Below, piece after piece: positions 34,018 through 46,770 of a DNA stretch of 64,000 nucleotides; position 1 is the stretch's first letter; every line of letters starts with the position of its first letter. Under the pieces are notes generated by a model. The model had not been told where the DNA came from. It did not search any database and saw nothing but the letters and a program-made list of their open reading frames with translations. The DNA is taken from the NCBI RefSeq assembly GCF_963678635.1, contig NC_087069.1, forward strand, positions 18,884,660-18,948,659. Reading direction: 5' to 3'. The position numbers and the translations under genes were made by a program. The DNA comes from Symsagittifera roscoffensis. Its lineage: Eukaryota; Xenacoelomorpha; Acoela; Convolutidae.

Positions 34018-35556
34018 GCGATGAGGGTCCCACTTTTGCCAGAGGCCTACGCACACGTGAAAGAGAACCAGCAAGCGTGGCTTACAGGGTCCAGGCCGCT
34101 GCCGGACCAATGCCCTCGCTACCCACCGATAAGGAGGATGTTGTTGGGAGTCACATGTCCCGTAATTGCCCCTCGCATCGGAGCGGCTCGTGATGCGGAG
34201 AAGAGCATGCTGAAGTAGAGTGAAGGGATGGAACCGCGCTTCATCAGTTAGAACTTTGCGGCCATGCACACGTTTGACTTCACATTTCCTGATATTTGGA
34301 GCCGGAAGAAGATCAAAGCATCACCTTCCAGGAAGCCAGAGGTCTCGACTGGGGTGTGGAATGATGTGTATGCACCTGCAGATGACCTATCGAGATTGAA
34401 GTGGCCAGGGGAGGTGAAGATAGTAATCCTGGAGGTCGCAAAGGGGTGCAGGGTCGCATACATAACGGTGGATGATCTGGCGCCATATGGCGAGGAGTCG
34501 GTAGAATTCCTAGTGAACGATGAGTTATTCTACCATGCAGGGGATCTGACCGTACCGGCACGGCCGGACGCGGGCAGGGATATGCGACAAGGCCCTTCGG
34601 GACCTAAGCCAAAACCAGACACGAACGATGACGAGCAGATGGATCAGGACGATGATCACCTGGAGGGAAAGGGAGAGAAATCGAGTGAAATGGATCTAGG
34701 AGCATTAGAGAGAGACTTGCTGGAATACCAGTTTAGTGAAGACGACGACGGGGAAGTCGACGGGAATCTATTTCTGATGACACCATCGTCTTTCATGTCC
34801 ACTACAAAGGAGGCGCCGGCCAGCTTATCCCCAGTGGAACCAATAAGCCTGGCAATGGACTACCGGAGGAGGAAGCTACAGAAACTGCTCCGTGAGTCAC
34901 CAAGGAGGAGGAAGATTGAGGAGAGTATGAGGGTATCTTTCCTGAGCACGCTGCCGGAAGAGGAGTGGGAAAGATACCAGAGTGAACTTGAACGTGAGAC
35001 GGGAGTAACCTGGAACCGAGTGACTTTCATGGAGAGGACATGGGACGTGATACGCAGATACGGGACGCAGTCCATAATGAAGGTGGGATTAAACCAACCC
35101 ATCAGGCGCGAGGTTTTGGAGAAAATAGTGAACTCTGTAGAGTCGGATGTTCTGACCGAGTCAGTTACAGAGGACAGTGCCGATGATCAGCAGATCACGA
35201 GGAAGTTACCCATCAGACGAGCTAAAAAAGGGCTGAAGCGATTAAAGGGAAAGACCGGAAGCAGAGCCGTGAACCGGAAAGTGGTGAGGTCAAAAGCCAG
35301 TACAGTGGTGGCCTCCTTGGCAGGAGTAGCTCATTTAAGCGAAAGTGGGCAAGGAGATGGTGCGATGCCTGCCGGGGGAGAAAAAGAGAACCTGATACCC
35401 CCTATGTTATTGGCAGGTTTGACCACAACGGCCTCGAGGTCAAAGAAAATGCCCGGACTCTGGCGGATACTAAACTCGAAATGGAGGTCATCAGTCAGTG
35501 TGGATCTGGAGGACTTGATGATTACAAGCCCTCGCGAACCAACATGGCCCGAATGA
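34018..35556 (+). pseudogene. large accessory protein, N-terminal part, element B
   Basis: Open stretches with PPIRRMLLGVTCPV, then a small beta-rich part (VKIVILEVAKGCRVAYITVDD), then a long acidic region and a basic tail. The helical island QSELERETGVTWNRVTFME matches a similar island in A (LSDFNREVDDETT). Function unknown. Confidence 0.5.
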
Positions 35557-37960
35557 GACTGGAGGGACAACTCGACGTGGTCGAGTATAGTCGAATCACT
35601 GTACCAGACTCAGTCCACATGGGAGATCCGGAAGGGGGTTATGTGGAGATGCTGAAAGCAAGGAGTTCCGCGAGAGGGCATCTGATGGCTTGGAATGAGA
35701 AGCAAGCCATGCAGGAGTATCTGAGGGAGCTGACGGAGAACTCCAACTCGAATGGGAAAGAATACGGCACGGTGATGTCCTCGGAAGCAAACGAAATTGG
35801 CCTGGAAAGACTGCTAGAGATATCTTGGAGGGCGGCCCTCCAAAGATACTTTGACGAGACGATGCATGCGCCGGCGACGGTGGCAGCATACCTAGCTTAT
35901 CCATGCACCAGGACTGACTTGCAGGTACGATTGGCCTGGTGTTTGATGGGAATTAAGAAGGCGGAGTATGAAGCCAACAGCGACTCGAAATCAAAGGCAC
36001 AGGAACTAGAATTGATGGAAGCCCTGCGAATGTTGATTTCTAGAGACGATTCTGCGATAGCCTGGGCTAAGCGTAAGGATGCACTTTGCTTCGTAAGTTT
36101 CGTGGTGGATCGTATCCCCACTCCTGTATTGGGAGAATGCATAAAAACTATTCGGCAAGGGGGAGTTGATGGTGAATGAAACTTCCTGAGGGCACTCCTG
36201 GAGCTGTATCAGGACATGCCGTTGGCCATACCAAACAAGGAGTTGAACGATATAGAAAGCTACCGCCGGTTGGAAGAAGTGAGAAGATATTCCAACAAGG
36301 AGTTGAAAGTGAGGCGGGAAATAATTGAAGCGGTCAGAGCACAGAAAGACTATACGACATTGGGAAAGTTGAAGTCGTTCCAATATGTGTCTGGCATACC
36401 GGGTACGGCGTAAAATCCCTTCGTGAATGAGGAAACCGGGGAAGCGTACTTCGACTATGAACAAGTTATAGTACTCAATTTCTGGGTAGAGCGAGTCAAA
36501 GAAACTGGCATGCTGATCGTGCAACAACCCAAGCTGGGTATTGTTTTGGACGAACGAGTGGTCGAACCCTCGGTTCCCGAGCTGAAGGGGCAAGTTAGTT
36601 TTGATTGTGGTTCTTGGGACGATCCCTTATAAACCAGCTTAGTAACCATGTGGGAACTCATGAAGCCTTCTTGGTGTCCACATCCAAACGCCGGTTTAAT
36701 CTGGGACATGGCGGCGGATATTACGTTGGACTTAGATGATGACGCCAGTTTGCACGATCTGGCCATGATGCACCATCTGCTGGCCATAAGAGTAACGAAG
36801 TAGAAAAACAACCCATCCTCGGAACCATCTGAGGGAAGTGCATCGAGAGACTGGCTGAGACAGGGCACCTGTCTAGCTCACAATAGTGGAATGGATGGAC
36901 ATGTATGCAATTCGGAACATTGCTTGATCACGCTGAGCAAGCAGCATCGCCAATTGGCACAACTGTATGGGAGGTTGAGCATGTCAGATAAGAGTGGAAT
37001 GGAGTTGATTGCGGACTGTCATGGAGTAACGGAGGTAAACTTGACCACTGCCTTGGGATTTTGCAGCATGACAAGCTCGATAGAGTCACTGGAACGCCTA
37101 GAGCATGCCCATGAGCTAGTGACATCCCTCAGCGTGGAAGTATTCCCTGGAGCACTACAGACAGAGCAGAAGATCGGAGGCTAGCGAGAAGCTCTGGAAA
37201 ATGAAATGAACTTGAAGGATAGTGAGGCCTATCATAGACCTACTGGCTCGAAATATCTGGTGGGTTTGAGCTCTGCACCATATTGCAATAGTAGATACCC
37301 TACGCACATGGTTGTGAGGGATGCGAGGACACAGCAGGTGTTGGTCGACCAACTCTTCTCTGTGCCAAAGTGCATGAGGTTGGCCAGAATTCGGAAAGGT
37401 CATATGATTTATTGGCAAAGATCATTCGGGCCATCCCGCAGATATCTGAAGGCGAGTTGCAAGACGTAGTGGGTGAAGAGTTCATGAGATTGAACGAGGG
37501 TAATGTGAGTGAATTCCAGAAGCAGAAGGCGAGTGGAGCGTTACCCACTGAATTCCCCACCATAGAAGAAAAGGACGAGGTGCATAGAATAATGATGGAA
37601 GTGGAACCGTTGCCGGGAGCCTCAGGGTATCGGACCCGAAGGAACATACTAATGACCCATGGGGAGTATCCTTGCCACTGCCTGGCGCAGACGTTGTGGT
37701 ACCCCAAACGCGGGAATCTAGTGTTAGTGTGGGACGTGGAGGAGTTGTACTCCACGGGGTTGCCCGATCAAAATCAACGGGTGTCGATCGTGGTGGTGAG
37801 TGCCATGCTGGCGGTGAGGTGGTTAGAAGCCAACGCGGGCACAAGTGAGCAGGAGACGGCCGTGCCGACTCCTGAGCAGCTAAAGCAACGTAAAGATGAA
37901 CCGCAGTTTAAATCTTTTCAGAACCACCTGCAAGATTCTGAGAATACCCAAAGCCATTGA
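35481..37960 (+). pseudogene. large accessory protein, C-terminal part, element B
   Basis: Several open stretches carrying the landmarks of A's 1182-codon frame: FQYVSGIPGTA, MKPSWCPHPNAGLIWDMA, the Cys-rich region near CNSEHCLITLSKQHRQL, ADCHGVTEVNLTTALGF, and GEYPCHCLAQTLWYPKRGNL with VWDVEEL. The order is unchanged. The Cys/His blocks are conserved among A, B and C, which argues for a structured metal-binding protein. Confidence 0.55.
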
Positions 37961-38059
37961 AAGAATATGGTCAAGGCAAAGATTGATACCTTGGTTCCGT
38001 GCTGTGATGACATCATGGATGTATGAGCGCGCGAAGCTTCATGTCTAGGAACACGGAAG

Positions 38060-38418
38060 CCTATCAATCTTTCTAGCTTGATATAGGACCGGGAGCCTAT
38101 AAAAGAGCGTTCTTAACGCAACGAAACGCTGTTACCACAGCGGTGAAGCGGGTAGCTGGAGCACCTTATGTAACTGAAAATGAAAAGAGAGAGGTCTTAC
38201 GAGCTGACCTAGAGCGGAATGTGAGCCTGTGTCTTCACAACAGCTTTTGCAATAAGCGGGAGCAAAAGGTGAATGTGGACTTGCTACCTTGTTGCAAACC
38301 GAGGCTGTTGGAACAGGAGAGTTGGGGGACAGCCCGCAACTCTATGGACATCTTGGAAAAAGTTTTAGAGGACAGTGAAACTGAAGATCAGGATGAAGAA
38401 GCAATGAAACAAGGATGA
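38060..38418 (+). pseudogene. terminal accessory segment of element B
   Basis: Contains FLTQRNAVTTAVKRVAG-like and VSLCLHNSFCNKREQKV stretches, matching the last accessory segment of A and of C. The C-terminus is acidic. Confidence 0.55.
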
Positions 38419-38869
38419 TGGAAACAAAAGGAGAAGGGAAGACGTAAACAAGAGAGGGAGAGAAGGAGAAAACTTGATTGTCTTTGTGTGTTAAGACTTG
38501 AACTAATCAACCAAGTTTGATTATTGAAACTGTTAAACTTTCTGTTTTGATTTAATTTGGTCAGACCAAACTTTGGAAATTGTTGCAATTGTTGAAATTG
38601 TTGAAAGAAAATTTTAGTTGTGCTACTTACACTCAGGGCAGTCACTTTTCCAAAAAATGTCTTGGATTCTTGTCCATACTAATGAGCTACACGCTCTTGT
38701 TCAATTTAGACTTAGTGTTGCGAATGTCTGAGTTTAGACCTGTTTTGTTTTGATTTGGTTTTTTACTAAAGGCAAGTTACCAGTGCAGTCACTGGTTCCC
38801 AGCCAATCTCCTTAAAACCTAATACCCTTAAGTACTTTCTATTCTGTTGTCTTCTTAAGTTTTGACAAA
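38419..38869 (+). other. 3' tail of element B
   Basis: AT-rich, purine-rich at first (agagagggagagaagg), then direct-repeat-like gttgaaattgttg. No match to A's LTR. The element boundary is placed near 38650 only because similarity to coding ends and no terminal repeat is seen. Confidence 0.3.
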
Positions 38870-40480
38870 ATAATACCCCTACGGTTTGACAAAATCGGAG
38901 CCCTCCGGATTGGCAAAATTTCGGACCCCCCTTGATTGACAAAAATCGGACCCCTCGGGATTGGTAAAATTGCGACCCCTCCGGATTGGGACCCCTCCTG
39001 TTTTGTAAAAAGTTGGACCCCTCCGGATTGGGACCCATCCTATTTTGTAAAATTTAGATCCCTCCGGATTGGGACCCTCTAAATTAGAAAAAATAGGACC
39101 CCTCCGGATTGGGACCCCTCCGGTTTTGTGAAAATAGCTTTTCGGAGACTTCCTAAATTTTCAACCTATACCCTTCCGGATACGGATACGTTCTCCGATG
39201 CTATTATGCTGTTTGAATCAACTAGGAAGGGTATGTGGTCCTTCCCTAGACCCTTCCGGATTGAAGTTAAGCATTTTATTCGACGATTCACCCTAACGGT
39301 GAAGGGTTTTATCGCTAGCCTAATTTCGGCTCGACTAAGGTTCTCTGGTGCCTTTAACCTTCCTTTTTCGTCTAGAACAGCTTCCTTCCCGAATTAATGA
39401 ATTTGCCAAAAACAATCCTAAAAAATTTTCACGCTTTGAATAATTAATGTTTCTATTAGTAAGCTCAGCTAACTTCTGATCTAATGGTACCAAGATCAAC
39501 TGGACATATCCAGTAGTTCCAAAGTTATTAGCCAAAACGCCTTTTTTCTAAATTCAAAAACTTTCTCTTTTATAGGTTCCGCCTAACTTTTTTCGCAATT
39601 CTGTTCTTTTCGACCTAAAAATTACTGATCCGAGCTCAGAAGGCCTATAATCTTCTAGTTCAAAAAAACCCGATCTAAAACGCTCTAGTCGAAAAAATTT
39701 GCAAAAAACTATGCTATTTGGACCCCTCCGGATTGATGAATTCGCTGAATCAAACACGTTAAGTTCGATTTCTCTGTAACCCGGAAGGTTATAGACAAAC
39801 GGGTTTTAAAACTTGTCGATTCACTAGTGGACGTTGTCGGACTATTTTTACTGTCCTAACTGAAAAATTTCAAAAAAATTTCTGAATTTATTGTGTTCCG
39901 TTTTCTCAAAAATTGCGAAAATTCGATTTTTGGTACCAAAATAGTTCCAACCACTTCTGAACTGAACTTAACCGGTTCTACCTATTATAATAGCACAGTT
40001 ACGAGGTAACTCACTAATTTAGTGCTTTTTTCCGTTTAAAAAAAATCGATATCTCAAAAATCGCGATTTGTGGGGGGATCAAAACATCGCTATTTTGACC
40101 CTAAAAACCGGTCCTCTTGCTGTGTTTTTTTACTGAAAAACAATATAGGAATATTAAAATAGGTTATATAAGTAACAATACTAGTAAAACCATACCCCTC
40201 CGGCTTTGTTCAATATCCAAATTAGGGTGCTTAACTCGGAATTTCGCAGTTCGGTGAAGGGTCACTACAGTGCAGCACTGTCGAGCCCCCCACAGATTTC
40301 TATCTTATTTTTTGTTACAAAAGGGATACAGAATTTGTTAACGATACCCAACAGTCGACTATTGTTGTCGTTGAGCCCCTTCTTGTCACTCCTTGTACTG
40401 CTTGCCGGATCAGTCTTCTTGACTAATCCCGAGACCCTTCCGGATTGAGCGCAAGTCAGCAGACCCTTCCAGGTTGAGCG
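38870..40480. repeat. cluster of dispersed 15-bp gacccctccggattg motifs
   Basis: At least a dozen copies and near-copies, tight at 38870-39130 (spacing roughly 15-35 bp) and looser to 40480. The intervening sequence differs from copy to copy. The motif also appears in R1 (gagacccctccggattcctgaatcc). Open frames here (for example minus strand 38766-39038, reading GPNPEGS) are products of the repeat. No gene seen. Confidence 0.7.
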
Positions 40481-41032
40481 CAAATCAGCATTAACTTGCT
40501 TAAATACTCAAATAACCCTTCAGTACAAGACTCACGAACGGGCTACAAAATTGATCGTAACAATCCTGATTGATATAAATGCCTGTAACAACAATATATC
40601 TATCAACAACAAACGGGAGGGTCGGATCACATCTTGTCTGGGGGGATGATGTCTACTGATTTTTTACTTTTTTTTTTAACTGTTTTTGGTTTTTTCGGTT
40701 TTTTTTAGGTTTTTTGTTTTTCTTGGGTGCTATACTATTTTTTGTTTGGTTTCTTATATATCTTTAAGTGTTTTTGGTCACAGACCTCTCAGGGAACGAG
40801 GGGACGGCCGATCCCCCCACCCTTCCTGGTTCGTGATTTTTCGTTCTTAACTAAGTTAAAAAGCTATTCACGGTAATCCGGAAGGCTTCCGCGTTCCGAA
40901 CTACCCTTCCGCCCGGCGGTTATGGCCAATTAAGGGCGTTAATATGAGCATCCGCTCGGCGCGGAGTGCTCGTTAACGGTTCTGCCGGTCATGATGCTAA
41001 AAAAGAAGCCCACCCAGGAGCGCCATAAAAAC
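40481..41032. other. intergenic, T-rich tract and GC-richer patch
   Basis: 40650-40760 is dominated by T runs. 40790-41020 is richer in GC, with ccggaaggc and cgctcggcgcggagtgctcg, leading into R1. No frame or RNA gene recognised. Confidence 0.4.
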
Positions 41033-41945
41033 ATCTATGTAACATTCGCCCGGAAGTACATATCGACGGAAAATAAAGCTAGGTGCTAAGACGACTGGCC
41101 AACGTCTAAACAGAGCTCTTCATGCTTTTCACCGTCTCTACCAAAGCCAGTTATTTTGGTGGTCTTTTCAACATCGGGTCGACAAAAACGTTACTGTTCT
41201 TCGGCTTCGACCAGAACGCTCAAATTAAACCTACATGCAAAATTAGTGAGCTCATGGCTGGGTCTCAGTATTCTCAGACCACGAGGTCACTCCTAAAAAC
41301 AGGGCTATTGCTATTTGTTATATTATTTTTGTTTTGGTTCAGTAGATAAAAATCATCATCTCCGTCGAAGATGGATCAACCCTTTCCCCTAACTCCTAGC
41401 TTCTCATCGTCGGAAAATGAATTCAGATGTTAAATAAATTCAATTCAGGTTATAATCGGTAAGCTGAAAGTTTATATAAAATGATTTCAGTTCAAGTCCC
41501 GAGACCGCATCCGGATTCCTGAATCCGGGGAAATAACACCCTTATCTCCTCTCAGGACGGCTGTTTTCTACCCTTCACCGTTGCTGTGAATGGCCTTCCA
41601 ACGATTGTAGCGACACAATCGTTGCAACTCGGAGAGGTCTCTGCTAGCACTCTGTCGTATCTTCGCTTTTTCTCTCATTTATCGTTGTTGTCGCCGTTAC
41701 AACTATTGTTGCTCTGTTTTATTTCAGATTTCTTCCAAAATGGCCGTTTTTAACGTTTCTCAGAAGTTTGACGTCACAATTCGAATTCTTAAAATTTAAG
41801 AAATTCCGAATCCTTCAGCCTTCACGATTTGTCTAATCGACTCAATAACACTGTTAATTCTTCAAAACTACTAATTCGGAAGATTAGCTGCTAAAAATAC
41901 GAATCTGCATTTTCGTCCATTCTGGTCGAATGTCACAGCCAGGAA
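41033..41945 (+). repeat. R1, most complete plus-strand copy
   Basis: The reference copy for this family in the window: starts near tgtaacattcgcccggaag and ends near ttctggtcgaatgtcaca. It includes an internal inverted pair around cgattgtagcgacacaatcg. About 0.9 kb. No coding capacity. Confidence 0.75.
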
Positions 41946-42057
41946 TTGGAATTGGAATTGGAATTGGAATTGAGTTTTAGTCTCTCCAGGAGTTGGAATT
42001 GGAATTGAATTACAAGGAATTGGAATTGACCCCTCGGAATTGGAACCGTAACTGAAC
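41945..42057. repeat. ggaatt simple repeat
   Basis: Runs of ggaattggaattggaatt with interruptions, about 110 bp, directly abutting the end of R1. Confidence 0.9.
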
Positions 42058-42930
42058 TCCCTATTGTTTTTCGCTGTTTCAATTTGTGCGAAATCTCAAG
42101 GTCGTGACGTGTCTTTTTTTCGAAACGAATTTTTAAAAAATAACTTGAAACTCCAAATTAACCCTTCCGAGTTTGTCAAAATGAACGATTAAGACCTCTA
42201 ATTGATTAAAACCATCAGCCTTCTCGGTCAAATGCATCAATAAAATTTCGAATTCGAACTTTTTGACACATTCTGGTCGCATGTCACATACTCCCCAGAC
42301 AGCCCGGTCAGTGTCCTCATTGAGTCTCGTAGTCTTCATCAAAATGGTACAGTGCCATCGAACAGAATTTACAAAATGCTTGAAATCACTGTTATCCACG
42401 TCATATAGACTCACTGCAAAATACAAATGGCATCATACTACGCTATTATAGCCTTTCAAATTTTTTCACTAATCTGCCTTTTTGAGGATATAACTTAAAA
42501 TAAAACATTTTTTCTGACTTCCAACGTCTATGTCCCGATTTAAAATTGTTCTCCTAGATTTAAAAAGTATTGGGACGCAGGACAGTCTTGCCAACCAACA
42601 ATATAAAATTATCCTACTATGCTTCTTCCCTTCGGAATTTTAGTGGTTATTGGTCCTGAATATTAAAATAAAGGAACTCGGTGTAAGAAGGAACAATGAA
42701 ATAATCTCCCTCTTCAACAGATTACCCAAGCCTTTCATGTCACCACAAAGTGATCAGTCGTCTTAGTTGATTAAAAAAATCATGCAGGCTAGAATATTTA
42801 ATATACTCTCCACTCAAGCCTCTCTAAATAAATAGTAATTGTCTCTTAAGCCACTAACTAAAATCATAAAGCAAATTTAAAATGCAACAAATTCTTTAAT
42901 CTTCAAAATTCAACTAAAGGTTTTCTCTTC
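42058..42930. other. intergenic; one weak minus-strand frame
   Basis: A 97-codon minus-strand frame (42133-42426, reading from MYFAVSLYDVDNSDF) has protein-like composition, and attttgcag lies just upstream in its sense. However, it contains a sequence like the R1 end (gacatgcgaccagaatg), so it may be repeat-derived. The rest holds nothing I recognise. Confidence 0.25.
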
Positions 42931-44346
42931 AGTTTCAATTGCAACTTAGTTGCTTTGTTTCTCATTTAAGTTTTTCCCACACAAAACAATTCTGAGTTTT
43001 TACATCTTCTCTTTCGTTGCTTCTTTGTTTTTCTCTTTGTTCACTCTTCGTTTTTGTCGTTTAGAAGTTCTAAATCTTCTAAATTCTTCTAATTTTCTTT
43101 CTTTTTGCATCTTGTTTTTCGGCCATCTGTAAATGCTCCATCTCCCCTTCCTGCTGCATTGACTCCGCACTTTCAGTCTCAGTGTCTTGCAACACGTCGG
43201 TAGCTATTCTGACGCTTATGGAGGCAGTCCTCCAACACTTCTGCTCTTCTACCCTTTGTTTACAACAAGGTAGGGGATCCACGTTAGATTCTCTGTTCCT
43301 GCAGAAGCTGTTGTGAAGGCACAACGTCACGTTTCTCTCCAAATCTTCCTTCAACATCTCTTCTTTCTCCCTTCCATTACGTTCTTTCGTCCTGGAAGTT
43401 CTCTTTACGGCGGTGGTCACTGCATTCCGATGAGTTACGAAAGCTTGCTTGAAAGTTCCTGCCCCAATGCCCAGCTGATACACACTGTACACTCTGCCGT
43501 GGTTCGACATATGCTTCTTGGCATATTCGTACAACCATGCAGTCATGTTGGCTCTAAACCTTGGCATCAGTCGGCTTCTTTTTCACTTCCATCGGAATGT
43601 TCAAGATTTTGAACGTTGTCTCAAAAAGATCTAAATCTTTTGGACAATCCAATTCCTGCAATTGCTCTTTCGTAGTCGTTTCCTGTTGATTGTTCTCTTG
43701 TACATGAGCTTCCAGCCATCGTATCGCCATCATAACTCAAATTATCACTATCGTAATGGGCTGTGATGAATCTGGTAAACCCATGGAGAGCAGCTCTCCA
43801 CAGTCCCAGATCAACAGCAGATTACTACACCCGGGGTGCCACCATGTTTGTAGCAAGCAATGGCAGGGGAACTCATCATGTGTCGACATGATGCTCCTCA
43901 AATTACGTTTTTTCGACGCTTCCAGTAGCGGTTCCACTTCCATCATCACACCGTGGACCTCATCAATCTCATCTACTGCTTTGTAATCTGTTACTGTTGA
44001 CCCTTTCTGCTTCTGTCTTTCAATCACTGAAGTTCCCACTGGCGTATCCCATGACCTTCTTTCCCAGTATCAATTCTAATTCTTCTTTGGTTCTCTTTGG
44101 AACTGCTGAAACATTTTGCACAGTATTTTCTAAGATTTTTCTGACATTCTTGCTAGTTTTACGCATTTCGGCACTGAAAAGGCTTGATCCACGATCGTTC
44201 TCGTACTTTTCACGTCCACCACTACAAAATGCACTGGTTATCTGCTTTTGCACATCGGAGCTAATGTTGATCCCACTAAATATCGCGCTCCCGTCAGTTT
44301 ACGATAGGTTTCACTGTGCCGGATGATCGTTTTCGCCTCGATCGAT
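42930..44346 (-). mobile_element. element C, 3' part: third related LTR element (fossil)
   Basis: Minus-strand frames match the end of the accessory region of A and B. 43737-44039 carries MEVEPLLEASKKRNLRSIM and the block DEFPCHCLLQTWWHPGCSNL. 43079-43567 carries FVTHRNAVTTAVKRTSR and VTLCLHNSFCRNRES. Toward 44330 the frame reads SETYRKLTGARYLVGS, like B. The element is cut at 44346 by the giant palindrome and resumes at 58804. Broken and incomplete; no LTR identified. Confidence 0.75.
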
Positions 44347-44373
44347 GGTAGTAGATGTTGGAGCTAAAGTGGA

Positions 44374-44394
44374 GGGGGGGGGGGGGGGGGGGGG
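44374..44394 (+). repeat. poly-G run at the left terminus
   Basis: 21 consecutive G, 27 bp inside the left end. The mirror run at 58768-58779 has 12 C. Homopolymer length at such sites varies and may be a sequencing estimate. Confidence 0.85.
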
Positions 44395-44409
44395 ATTGTG
44401 GGTGACCCC

Positions 44410-44500
44410 ATGTATTAAGATAGGGAATAGATCATCCGGTCACCCAGCTATGTATTAAGATAGGGTATAGAGTTCACAATGTATTAAGATAGGGAAAACC
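44410..44500 (+). repeat. three subterminal atgtattaagataggg repeats, left
   Basis: Copies start near 44411, 44450 and 44479, each a 16-bp core followed by aata, tata or aaaa. Mirror copies lie at about 58665-58755. Related cctatcttaata sequences occur in the spacer. Subterminal repeats of this sort are often transposase-binding sites; that role is inferred. Confidence 0.75.
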
Positions 44501-46770
44501 GATGGTAAGGTTTCATGGTTTGTGTGATGGTGAGATAATGGCAAGAAAAACGAATTCTTTTGGTTTTTGTGTGGAAATGTCTATTTTTTTGCGTAAATTT
44601 TGGCGCGCGTTATCTAATTAGTAATGATTACTGGTTAATTACGTATGGGTTAGGGATTTAAGGCTAAGTATTTAGTTTTTTGGTACATGGTAAAATTTTC
44701 CAAAACGCGATAAGATTTGTTGTAATTCGACATATTAACTAGAAAAATAGACAATTTTTTTCTCTGAAAAAAAACTGAAACCTACTGAAACTACGAAAAA
44801 AGACAAATTGGAAAAAAAATTCTAAAAACTTCAAGTTTTGTTGAAAAAATTGCAAAAGTGTGGGTTTTTCCATAATTTTCACTCAAAACATTAAAATATG
44901 ATACCATTTACCTTAGTGTGAGCTAATAAGGAGGTTATATAAGGTTCAAAATATCAAAGGGAAACCTCATAATGGCTTCAAACATACTGAAACTTTGAAA
45001 AAAATTAAGGTTTTTTGAAAAAATTGCAAACATTTCAAGTTTTTGGAAAAAATTGGGGAAATCTTATAGTTTTGGTTAATTTTTTCGTTGCTTCTCATCT
45101 AATTGAAACAATATACGTACGCACAGAGCTCGAAATTGAGTTCAAAAAATGTATATTAAACAATGATACAAAAACTTGAACAAAAATTTCGATTTTTCCA
45201 AAATTTTCAAACAAAATATTGAAATACGATAAATTTTAGCATTATTTGAGCTACAAAGCGAGTTATATAAGGCTCTCAACATTAAAAAGGTATTTAATAA
45301 CAGCTGAATCAATTTTAAAACTTCTAATTTCTCGGGAAAATAGTGAAATTAATCGTAATTTTTGAAAAATTATAGTAAAAATTAATCGAATCTATGCAAA
45401 ATTTTCTATTTTCAACATTTTTTTACATTTTCAACATTTAACTGATTTTTTTATCCAATTCAGAGTGAATCGAAATAGGACTCTCCAAATTAAATGAATA
45501 TTAAAAGCAATATTCTACGAAATGTCTAGATCAAACTCCATGATTTAACTCCTCCTCAGATTTTTTCTCAATGATTAACCCAATTTTGTACAAAAAATAC
45601 AACTTCTGAAATTTTTTTCACGTTAATAATAGTGAATTTCAGATCAATGATAAGAAATGAACAGTTTATTGCTAAAACTGACTAAAAATGAGATAAATTG
45701 TTCTTAAAATCTTCTTCGATATTGGTTCAATGTCAAAAAAGTCTTCTTCATGACTGATGATTATCTCTCTGTTGCTTCTGCAAGATAATTTTCATTTCTG
45801 CAACTTTTGGGATTAATAACCATCACTTTTCTTGCAAAATAGTTGTTAACAAACGCTTTTTTTTCTGAATTTATAACAGAAGCTTTCTCAAAAATTCCCA
45901 AGTGAGAAAGAATCGGTGCTAGTTAAAGCATTCAAAAAATATGTAAAAAATGAGAATATAAAGTGTACTTTTACGATTTAAGAAACAAACTAAGAGCAGC
46001 TCCATTAGTTTAAATTTGAAAGCCTCCGGAAATACGCAAGTGAACCTAGTTCCTAACAACTACAATAACTAAAATTTTTCTAAAAGAGCACGTCTCAAAA
46101 AATTGATTTAGCAAAGCAAATCAGGGTGCAAACTGGGACAATTGTGTAATTTTCCGACTTTTATTAAGCAAAAAAATCTATATAGTAAAAATTTAGTAAG
46201 ATATTGTGTATAGTATTGTATATTGTAGGTCGTATTGTGTATGTATGTAGTTTTGTGTATTGAAGGCAAGTTTTTGATTTATGTTCCATGTATTCATTTC
46301 CAAAAGATGTCGGATTGGGTTTACTTTACAAAAATTAAATTCAAAACATCGGATTTTTTGATGTAAATTTACCTATTATATCAATTGACAACAAACTTTT
46401 TGAAAGAAGTACAAATATATACAAATCTTTGACACTTTCATGTCGGATTTTTTCTTTATAAGCTTTATAAGCTAAATTTTAGTAGAAAAAAAGTTTCAAA
46501 ACTCCTAATGAATCAAATTGAGTTTCTATCTCATTTGAGCATTTTCTCAGTTTCTGTTCCATCTACTATCTACCAAATTAATCCAATTTGAACAAAATTT
46601 TACTTGAAAATTGACATTTAAATGGAAAAATGTATCGTTTCAACGAACGCTCAATAATCCAAAGCTGAATTAATACCAAAAATCCTTTGCTAAAAGCCTT
46701 TAAATGATTTTCTCAACCTGATAACATTATATTGCTGCTCCAAATCTGATTTTCTATGTTGAAGTAAATT

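Larger units (their letters stand above)
24180..38650 (+). mobile_element. element B: related giant Ty3/gypsy-like element (fossil, incomplete)
   Basis: It starts just upstream of RT; gag and protease are absent. It continues through RNase H, integrase, macro-like domain and the whole accessory series in the same order as A. Protein similarity to A in RT is high (about four residues in five by eye), lower in the accessory frames, so A and B are different subfamilies. I found no LTR similar to A's at either end. Broken, roughly fifteen interruptions. Confidence 0.85.

Noticed and set aside
38766-39038. Minus-strand frame with repeated GPNPEGS
   Set aside because: A by-product of the 15-bp ctccggattg words; no independent protein character.
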